Assembly (NCBI GenBank): GCA_949128115.1
Contig: OX421964.1
Location: 35,084,177 to 35,148,176, forward strand
Length of the DNA: 64,000 nt
Origin: Anaspis maculata
Taxonomy: Eukaryota > Arthropoda > Insecta > Coleoptera > Scraptiidae
Reading direction: 5' to 3'
Positions 55,801 through 64,000 of this stretch are shown here, one piece after another. The position numbers and the translations under genes are program-made. Within the stretch, counting starts at the first letter, position 1. Every line of letters starts with the position of its first letter. The notes under the pieces were generated by a model. The model did not search any database. It was not told the origin of the DNA and saw only the letters and a program-made list of their open reading frames with translations.

Positions 55801-57940
55801 AATATATCGTGGAAATTGACGACGTTTATCGCCTTGTCCCGGGAGTTTTTCATGATGAAAAAAAATAAGTTCTTCGGCAGAACACAGAAATTGGTTTTAT
55901 TTTATTTTCACCTACAAAGAATTAATAAGGAGATGTGCAACACCTTGATTCCCACAAATTCGTATACTCTGAATTCGTTGGTGGAGTCAAAATTTTGATG
56001 GTGTATCTTCTTGAAGAGGGGCATTCCAAAGAGTAAGCTATTTTCAACACTACGTTCAAACAGAATTTTTTTAATGTTCTGAATCGAAATTACTGAATTC
56101 CTTCCAGGAATGCATACCCCAAACCGTTCTTTGAAAGTACCGCGTGCGATTGAACGTGGAGTAAGTCCTGAAACACTATCAGAATTTTTCTTCTGTGATG
56201 CTACTATTCACTCTCGACCGGGGCAATTAGGTTCCTACACAGCATGCGCGGAGTGTATACACGTTATTTCAATATTATGACACAATTTCAATCATAAAAA
56301 ATTTGACTGAACCGAGAAAATACCCTGCATCGTGTATACACTCCGCGCATGCTGTGTAGGAACCTAATTGTCCCGGTCGAGAGTGGATAATAGCATCACA
56401 GAAGAAAAATTCTGATAGTGTTTCAGGACTTACTCCACGTTCAATCGCACGCGGTACTTTCAAAGAACAGTTCGGGGTATGCATTCCTGGAAGGAATTCA
56501 GTAATTTCGATTCAGAACATTGAAAAAATTCTGTTTGAACTTAGTGTTGAAAATAGCTTACTCTTTGGAATGCCCCTCTTCAAGAAGATACACCATCAAA
56601 ATTTTGACTCCACAAATGAGTTCAGAGTATACGAATTTGTGGGAATCAAGGTGTTGCACATCTCCTCATTAATTCTTTGTAGGTGAAAATAAAATAAAAC
56701 CAATTTGTGTGTTCTGCCGAAGAACTTATTTTTTTTCATCATGAAAAATTCCCGGGACAAGGCGATAAACGTCGTCAATTTTTACGATATATTCATGAGT
56801 TTCCTTTTTAATTGATAAAACGAACTGATAAGCGGTTTGGTGGGAGCCCTAGCACCTTCAACTTTCAGGAGCCCCCCGAGCCCCCTTCCGGTAAAAATTC
56901 GGCGTGGCTCCACCTCTTATCTGAAAGGGGGGCTCATTCTGAGTACGTGTACCGAATCTCATGCTTTCATCACCATTTGCAAGGTTCATCCCGATTTTGG
57001 CTCTTAGCGCCCGCACTATAGGTTTATAGGGTTGACCTACCTCAGATTTGAAACTATGACAAGCAGATAAGAAGAATATTACTTCAGTCAACAAGTTGAG
57101 GAGCCAGAGAAAAAAACGCCAGGCAATGAACAGATTCAAGCCGTTCGACACAGAGCCTCCTACAAAATCGAATCTAACCTCTGTATACATGAGGTAGGCT
57201 GTCGCAGAAAATTCGAATAAGATATAAATCAATTTTAGTAAAATTCTAACTTGATACATGCTTATTATTTCACGATGAAGTTGACTGGACACCAAATAAG
57301 CTTCTTTTATCTCCATAAATGTGATGTTTGGGCGATAACAGGCATTGAGATGGGCCAGTATTCCCTGGGAGATCCACAGAGCGCTGATGAAAAATCCATC
57401 GGACCACGTCATCACGAACAGACAGAGTATGAACCGAACCGCACAAATGTAGCCGCGACCGTTTCTCATGTACACATTGACTGAAACTAAAACCATAGTT
57501 AACACCATCTTAACTAATTTCAAAGTATGATCTAGGTTTGCCCTCTTGGATATTCTGTTCAAATCAATGTTAGTCCGGGATATTTTGGAAATTGTTTCTC
57601 CGTAATTTTTGATAATTTCAAAAACTTGTATCGTATCTTTTTGTCGAAGGTTTGTTGAAATGATCAAGGAAGTTGTCATGATCGTTAGTACAATTTCAGA
57701 TATCAAACCAGCGTAGGTTCCTGTAGAATCTGATTTCTTGATGCATTGTTTGATGTTTGCAGAAATTGCAACTATCGTGAGAGCTCTTGCAATGTTGAGA
57801 ATCACGTCGAGTTTGGTTCTGTGGAATTTCTTGCCGGTCCCAATTTTTTTTATGCTGTACGAATTCAAACCGATCAGTCTACTTATAAGAAACGTTCGCT
57901 CTATAAGCTGTATGAATTCTTGAACCATTTTGCATAGCAA
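52864..57940 (-). CDS. Gustatory receptor, locus 11
   Basis: Exons (minus): 57940-57041, 55523-55467, 53077-52991, 52932-52864; 370 residues. Donors GTAGGT, GTGAGT, GTAAGT, all phase 0. Start MLCKMVQEFIQLIERTF, or the second ATG at 57928. Exon 1 has GLNSYSIKKIGTGKKFHRTK, KKSDSTGTYAG, NLRQKDTIQVFEII, YQVRILLKLIYILFEFSATA and CHSFKSE; exon 2 VQYMIDLFEDVTSATSYKN; exon 3 EENLHLLHLRSFKTSVCGLF to YALVYV; exon 4 LMANIATYSVYLLQFQDIAN. Signature TYSVYLLQF. Groups with locus 12. Introns 1 and 2 (1.5 and 2.4 kb) are swollen by foldbacks, yet all exons look intact. Confidence 0.92.
53099..53678. repeat. 580-bp foldback in intron 2 of GR locus 11
   Basis: CAGGGTGTTTCAGGGATGAT and its inverse with TA on both sides. 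Arms match over about 270 nt. The left end lies 21 nt outside exon 3, in the polypyrimidine region of its acceptor. Confidence 0.88.
53679..54589. other. Rest of intron 2, no gene
   Basis: Includes two isolated ACAGGGTG-type ends (near 53803 and 54385) that look like remnants of further TA-flanked elements. Nothing coding. Confidence 0.45.
54600..55190. repeat. Foldback in intron 2 of GR locus 11
   Basis: Arms about 54618-54832 and 54965-55183 are inverted copies: AATTGGTACCGT, ATGCAACACCCTATATT, TATTTTGACAAGTAAG and AAAAAATAATAAAAGAGGTA have mirror counterparts. The centre (about 54833-54964) is unpaired. Confidence 0.82.
55586..57018. repeat. 1.43-kb foldback in intron 1 of GR locus 11
   Basis: Ends TAGTGGGGGCACTA and the inverse of TAGTGCGGGCGCTA, with arms of about 650 nt; the centre near 56280-56330. 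Paired blocks include TTCACCGGAAGGGGGCTCGG, GGTGGGAGCCCTAGCACCTT and ACACGATGCAGGG-side sequence. The right end is only 22 nt from the exon 1 donor. TAG flanks both sides; target duplication unresolved. Confidence 0.87.
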
Positions 57941-58677
57941 TGATTCATTAATTTATTGTCTTCTATCACCCATCAGTTCTAATTATTCATGGCAGATGTA
58001 TGCTATAATGAAGCATTGATGAGCATGTACGTCGGTAGGTAAATATTTTTGAGCGAGCATGCCATCTATTATTATTCGGAAGGTTTCCTTGCAGATAATG
58101 CTAATGAGACATAATAATATTTTTGTAGCGTAATCCAATCAATTCTTATCGAATCAATCTCTTTGTCAGTTGCTTTTCCGCGATCTAAGCTTGCTAGCAT
58201 CTGAAAAAGCATAATAATTGGATCTGTTGAATCAAAAAATTCCATAGGTCTGTTGTTGACGCACTGCCAATCGAAATCTCAATATTATTTTCGTAGCTCT
58301 CAGATTGGTTTTTCACTGCGGCGCATGCCCCCGAAAGAGCTCCAGGGGAAACATCGCTATTGGTTCAGAACTTGTTAGAAGGTTGAATTTGTGTTCAATA
58401 TTTCTAGTTTTAGGCACTAGCATCTGCTATATCTTTCTAAGAACAAAACTAAAGGCAATTCAGGTTGAGAGTAGGTTCAGTCGCACACAATGGCAACCCA
58501 TGTCCGATCCTCCTCCAAAACGGCTAAAACAAAGTCATAGCTCAATAAGGAGCAAAAAAGAATAGCCTGGTAATTAGAGACATAGTCTTTGGAAGGGCAT
58601 TTAGAAGCTGAGCCCAACTCTATCAATAACCTCGATCATGAAGTTGAATTTGGTCAAACCACAAAAAGGGTTGTGTG
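57941..58677. other. 5' flank of GR locus 11
   Basis: No gene and no recognisable promoter motif. Confidence 0.45.
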
Positions 58678-58778
58678 CTGTAGTATCCTGGTCACGGGGC
58701 ATCATTTCTGTAGTATATCCTGGTCACGGGGCATCATTTCTGTAGTATATTCTGGTCACGGCACCATTTCTGTAGTGT
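58678..58778. repeat. Tandem repeat, about 31-33 bp, three to four units
   Basis: Units of CTGTAGTATATCCTGGTCAC followed by GGGGCATCATTT; the last units are shortened. Confidence 0.88.
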
Positions 58779-61484
58779 ACCCTCCTGTTTTCGATGTTGG
58801 CAGTGATCGTCGTTGTTCCTTTCCTTCCCCACGCTGTTTACCTTTTCCCCTACCTTGTGTAAATTCTTACTCTAGAGGAGAATGTGTCCTTGGGGATGAG
58901 GTTGAATTCTTGAATGAAACGCGAATGAAATCAAGCAAAATGAATTTTTTATTGAAAATCAATTAGCAAAGTTCTAAATGAATTAGTTTCTTTTATCAAC
59001 ACCTCAAAATAATCTGACAGTGATAAAATGACACAACATCAATGAAGAACAACAAAACACATAACAAGAAAAATCATTACTTTTTAGACAATTCAGGAAT
59101 TTACAACAATAAGGTGAACACAAAATCAGATCAACAAAACAAAACAAGAAATCATGAAATATGGCAAACTGTCAATTTAATCGCAAAGGAAAACTGACGT
59201 ATTCGCTGACAGGCACACATAGGAAGAACACGTCAAAGAAACCCCTGCGTATTGCCTGGTTGATCGCTGAAAAATCCCTTCCCAAATGATCTGAACAAAA
59301 GTCGAGTGTGAATGAGTCATGATGAAATGACAGAGAAGTCACTCCAGTAATGCATTGATCAAGTCGACGTGAATCGGTGCCTGAACCTCTTTGAAAGTTT
59401 GTTTCGTTTACAAGTTATTTACGTAACAACAAAAGAAAACTCGCTCGCTTACGCTTTGAACGCTGAGCAATTTATTTCACTTTCCAAACAAAAGAAGTCG
59501 AATTGATAGATAAGTAAACAATAAAGAAAAAGATCTGTAAACAAAAATGATAAATGAGCAAGAAACAAATGATAAGTAATGTTGTAGATAGATAAACAAA
59601 GACAAACGATAAGTGATGGCGTAGATAAATAAACAAGAGACAGGTGAGAGATGAATAAGTAGAGAAGTTAAAAGTTGGTCATACTCTTTGCAAATAATTT
59701 GAAGGAAGAAGTGTCTATAACGCATTCGCCCCAAATTCCCCAGAAGTTACCTATCACAAATCCCCCAGATACATACATACAAAACAAAAGAAGAATTAGT
59801 AAACAGTCCAGGCAAGGGAATCGACTCGAGCCAACCTGTGGCCCTCTCTTTGTCGCTTGATTTGGAATTGAAACCCCAACGTGAATCGAAGAGGTAAATT
59901 TGGAGTCAGATGTACTTTGGTGAAGTCCTGATGGGATGGACAAGGAATTCTCATGAATTCTATTTTCGATGGAGCACACACGTGGGATCAACCCACTCAG
60001 TTGCCTGCCGGTGAGAGGGCTGGACAGTCCGTCCAAGGTACTGGTCAGAGCGGGAAAAGCAAAAGAAGTGGAAAAACTTCTTTAAAATTGAGTGTGTCTT
60101 CATTCGTTCCCGAAGGTAAACACTTATTTTCGTTAAATGCAAGATAAGTGACATTTACAGTTGAGCTTGTGAATTGACATTGTCCGTATCATCGAAGAAC
60201 GAGAATTGCAACCACAATCATTGAACACTACTTACACTACTTTCATACTTCATTCGAGTTCCAACATTCAACGTACGCATTCTTGGTGAGGAGGATCCGT
60301 GATACTACCGAATATGTTTATAAATGACTATACCTGTCAAAACAGGGCAGTCAAAAGAAACAAACCCGAGTCTGAAGCAGCGGCAAAAGGATGGGAAACA
60401 AATGTGGCGATTCCAAAAAAAACAACATTCCACAAACGCTCTGTTACACTAGGCAAACCAATAGCCGACAGGATTTCTTTTAAATAACAGTGTATCTACA
60501 GAATTGCATCATAAGTAGGAGCAGCAAGGAATCACGTTGAACATTTTGAATTAGAGATAACATAATTCTCCCCAAATAAGAAAAAGGTTAATAGACTCAA
60601 CAAGGCAGATTTATACAAGTAGGTGGAGTTTTCCCCCCCAGGACACGGAGAAGCGTGCAAGTCTTCTTTCCTTCCTTCACTTACATGTATAGCCCGACAA
60701 TTAACAATGAAATGTGAATGAATCATAAAAAGCACTGTTCTCTACTTAGCGGTTTATTTGGCGTAGCAGTTTCCTTTTGTCGTCTTACTGTTTGTGACGT
60801 AACTTGTGGAAAAGAAACAATTACAAAACCTCGAAATACGCGCGACAGCGCAATTCTGAGGCCACGTCATAAGTGCGCAAAGTGCACACCCACTAGATTA
60901 CGGCCTTTGCCATCAATATTGAGATCATTTGGGAGTAGATAAATTACACAAAATTCAAAGCAGTGCAAAGCACCTTGATTTCAAAGGGGAAAACTGCGGG
61001 TTATGCAAGCCCGTTGAGAACAAAGAGAACAAAGAATTTCGGGTTGTGTACAATAATTTTGCGGAAAAAATAGGTATCGAAATGCATGATTTGGTGAGTG
61101 GGTGGAAGCCAAAATTACGGTACAATAATCAAAGAAAGGCCGACCTTAAAATTGTAATAACGACGCACTCTCGTTGCACCGAAAATCACGTGTTCTTCAC
61201 CACAGCTGATTCTCTTCTCTCTGCCCGCGGCTGCCGCTCGCTTAGCGCCATCTCCCTCTCCCATCGGCAAACGCTACGAACGTCAACGACTGTACCTACT
61301 CCAGGTAGCAACGTACAAACAAAACAAAGGGGGAATACCACAGTCCCACAATATTCAGGGACTAGGGGTTGGAGTGGATATTTGGGACGTTTTATAATTT
61401 GCATTCATTTTATTTCAAGTTTTTGGAATCCAAAATATATTCATGATTGTGATTGCGGCTGCGGTGATGTATTCACTTCCACTT
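58779..61484. other. Interval between GR loci 11 and 12, no assigned gene
   Basis: Purine-rich, with degenerate GATAAGTAAACAA-type repeats near 59500-59650. A plus-strand frame at 60929-61513 (194 codons, MGVDKLHKIQSS) has an early CGLCKPVENKENKEF stretch but matches no family I know and is simple sequence in its second half. It is left as an unassigned open frame. Confidence 0.4.
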
Positions 61485-62808
61485 TTAATGAGTTGACATA
61501 CCGTCTAATATGAAATGTTTATGTTTCGTACTCAATATGGCCTGGAATTGAAGCAAATAAACTGAATACGTTGAAATTCCAGCTATCATCTTGAAAAAAA
61601 TCAAATGGGAACAATTAAGTTAGATGGCTATTCTTACTACCAAAAATATGCTTTTACCGAATACAGAATCGAATAATCCAAAGGGAAGAAGCCATAAACG
61701 TTGCTTTTGAAACTACGCAAGTGGAGTAGATGGAAAGTTTCTTTCTGTAAAATTTACTTTGATTGTATAATGAACCTTGTAATACACAGTCTAATGCGTA
61801 CACTTTTATGGACAACCGATGGATATCCCTCTATCAGATCAGCGCTGAGTTCCACCTGAATTGGAATTGTACAAGATTACATTTGCGAAACCTACATCTA
61901 TTTAGGTCAATTCATACCTCCGTGACAAAATTTTGAAACCCGTACAAGAAAATTACCAGATCGAAAGCAATCTGACACAAAAGGTAAACGTTCCGCACAA
62001 CAAATTGCAAATCCAAATCATGTTCCAGGAACTCTTCGCTGAACTTGAAGTATACAACGTAGGCCGTTGAGGAGAATTCAAACAGGACGTAAATCAATTT
62101 CAAAAGAATTCTAGGGCGGTACATCTGGATGATATCGTCGTGTAGCTTGGCGTATCCGATATATGCCTTTTTGATGTCCCAAAAGCTTACGCTTGGTCTT
62201 CTTCTTCTGAGGACGCGGTTGAAATGAGCCAAAGTTCCCTGCGAAATGGTCAAAAGGTGAAACACGAGCGCTTCCACCAGAATCATCATGAACGAGAAGA
62301 TAAAAAATTTGATGGAACAAACGACGGCGTACTTTGACTTCGTAGTGAACGGGTACGCCGACATGAGCGCAATCGTGCTCAAAGTTACGATTGATTCGTA
62401 AACCAGATAGGCTTTCAGCAGCTTCGAGGTTCGTTTCAAGTTGACCTTGCTTTTGGAAATTCTCGCAATTTCTTTGTTGAAACTCTGAATGTTTTCGAAA
62501 ACGCGGACAATCTTACTTTGGCGTGTGTTGATGAAAATTATCATGGACGTGGCCAGGAACGTTAGAATCAATTCTGAAGTCGTCTCTGCGTAAGTTCCAA
62601 TCGAATCTGTTCGTGTGACGCATTCATGTCCGTACAATGACGTGATGAAAACCAATCCGAGAGCTATAGTAATGTTGAGCACTCTATCAAGAATCGACCG
62701 GTGGAATCGCTTGATTGTTCCAATTTTTTGTATTTTATAAGATGTGAGCCCCACGAATTTCCATGCCAGAAATGGTAGCTCGATCAAGTCAATTGGCTCC
62801 GGTCCCAT
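61485..62808 (-). CDS. Gustatory receptor, locus 12
   Basis: Exons (minus): 62808-61918, 61855-61802, 61744-61658, 61589-61485; 378 residues, short introns (62, 57 and 68 nt). Donors GTATGA, GTACGC, GTAAAA, all phase 0. It starts MGPEPIDLIELPFLAWKFVG, with SYKIQKIGTIKRFHR, TRTDSIGTYAE, NTRQSKIVRVFENIQ, YRPRILLKLIYVLFEFSSTA and YGFQNFVTE; exon 2 VELSADLIEGYPSVVHKS; exon 3 KETFHLLHLRSFKSNVYGFF to SILYS; exon 4 MIAGISTYSVYLLQFQAILS to TAA. Signature TYSVYLLQF. Paralogue of locus 11. The first lysine of exon 3 replaces the usual acidic residue. Intact. Confidence 0.93.
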
Positions 62809-64000
62809 TTCTTGAAGAGTGTCACGTTGAGATTCGAATTTCGACTTACTCCATATAAATTCGATGAATACCTAATTGTTTGAAACATGATATGGAAGAA
62901 AATTCACTTATTGCGTTCAATAATCATTATCTAATTATGAAATCTTTACAAGAATAGGCACAACATGATGTTTCATACAGATGGATTGGAATGTTTTATT
63001 TGAAAATATTTACATATACTTAGGCATTATGAACATGAAGTCGAAACATAAAGGTTCACTAATATAATATCACCAACAACAGCACAGTGCTGCCAACAAC
63101 AACTTCTAAAGTGCAAAGTAACGAGATGACTGAAGAAATTATAGAACTTATTGCACGAGTCTTCCTTGCATGTCGACTTATGACAGGTTGTCTTAGGCCG
63201 TTGTCATGGTAATCCGACGGAAATCCGGACTCAAGTCGGATTTGACATCGAGCCCTTGAGCACGTAGTACGTGTTGTTACAATTTGTAGAACAAGGACAA
63301 CATCACGGGAAGTACCTAGGTCGTTTTCCGCTGTATTTTTGTCTTCAAAATCAGTTGCACCGTAGACTCGAGATTTTTTTCTAAATTGAATTCTAACTGT
63401 GACCTTCAAATTCTCTTCAAATCTAGTGCACCTTCCATTGAAAGTTAATGGGGTATTTAAAATTTTCAGGGTCTTGGTAGTTCTATAAATGAGACAAATT
63501 TCCATCTTTTAGGTGACTTTCGTTCCCTATTTTCTCGGACTATGAAAATTCATTTAACAACTTCTACAAAATTGGAGCATTAGAAAATGCTCGTACTTCA
63601 TTTTTATCGAGGTTTCTATAAATACGGATATAAGTACTATCCGATGTCGCCATTATTGCCCAAACACATTGAGCTGGACAAAATACTGGACTTAGATGTT
63701 ATTGAATCCAGTTCTAACTCTAACACAAGTCTTGTCTTACTCGTTAAAAAGAGTATCTTTGTTTTAATGGACGAACATCAAATTTTGTCCCAAACAAGAT
63801 CCATATCCACTCTCTCGAGTCGACAAAATTGAGTGACTGATGCCAAGTTTCTCTTTGCTGTTGATTCACGGAGCGCATTTTAGCAGATTTCTTTCGATCA
63901 GACGGTTACAGAAGAGACAGCTTTTTTGCTCTCTGACCGAAGCAAGGTATCCTTAATCTTTCCCCATAGCAGCTGCGTTGACGATTTTGGCAACTTAGTC
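62809..64000. other. 5' flank of GR locus 12 and right window end
   Basis: A minus-strand frame at 63505-63059 (148 codons) and a plus-strand one at 63587-63832 show no recognisable domain or splice context. No gene is called. Confidence 0.4.

Noticed and set aside
60929..61513. 194-codon plus-strand frame MGVDKLHK
   Set aside because: No family motif recognised, no splice partner seen, and a low-complexity second half; kept only as a note in the interval entry.
63059..63505. 148-codon minus-strand frame
   Set aside because: No domain and the composition looks non-coding; its hydrophobic tail alone does not make a gene.

Overview
Arthropod (almost certainly insect) genomic DNA: AT-rich, intron-containing, full of foldback DNA, with LINE, BEL/Pao and Ty3/Gypsy remains and no bacterial operons, rRNA or CRISPR. 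I could not fix the order or species. The useful content is a cluster of 12 chemoreceptor loci of the insect gustatory receptor (GR) family. They were recognised because each long seven-transmembrane-type exon is followed, on the same strand, by two or three small exons that end in the GR signature TYhhhhhQF. All reconstructed genes have four coding exons joined by three phase-0 introns: exon 1 (280-307 codons, TM1-TM6, ending in a GAA or GAG codon), exon 2 (11-22 codons), exon 3 (about 30 codons, usually starting EEN) and exon 4 (21-43 codons, usually starting MxAG, then the signature).

Layout. 1-13.4 kb: GR loci 1-5, all minus strand, a tandem array (1 cut by the window edge, 2 with an in-frame stop, 3 and 4 close duplicates, an inverted GR relic between them). 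13.5-17.2 kb: BEL/Pao relic and a tRNA-like SINE split by a small MITE. 17.3-19.6 kb: GR locus 6. 20-30.8 kb: a 50-bp minisatellite, an apparently intact Jockey-type LINE flanked by direct repeats of about 885 bp, then hairpins and foldbacks. 32.2-39.9 kb: GR locus 7 (plus strand), whose first exon is split by a 6343-bp foldback transposon with a perfect 9-bp target duplication; without the insert the frame is open. 41.2-49.3 kb: GR locus 8, small elements (one P-like with THAP traces, one Gypsy relic), then GR loci 9 and 10, a head-to-head pair 228 bp apart. 50-62.8 kb: foldbacks, then GR loci 11 and 12 (minus). 62.8-64 kb: nothing assigned.

By sequence the receptors form four groups: 1-5 plus 7; 6 plus 8; 9 plus 10; 11 plus 12. 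As known for the family, such proteins are ligand-gated cation channels of taste or other chemosensory neurons; ligands cannot be read from sequence. The most unusual content is palindromic DNA: at least ten foldbacks or hairpins, several nested, most with TA flanks, several inside GR introns or exons, and one group of hairpins with a shared 58-bp apex on unrelated stems.
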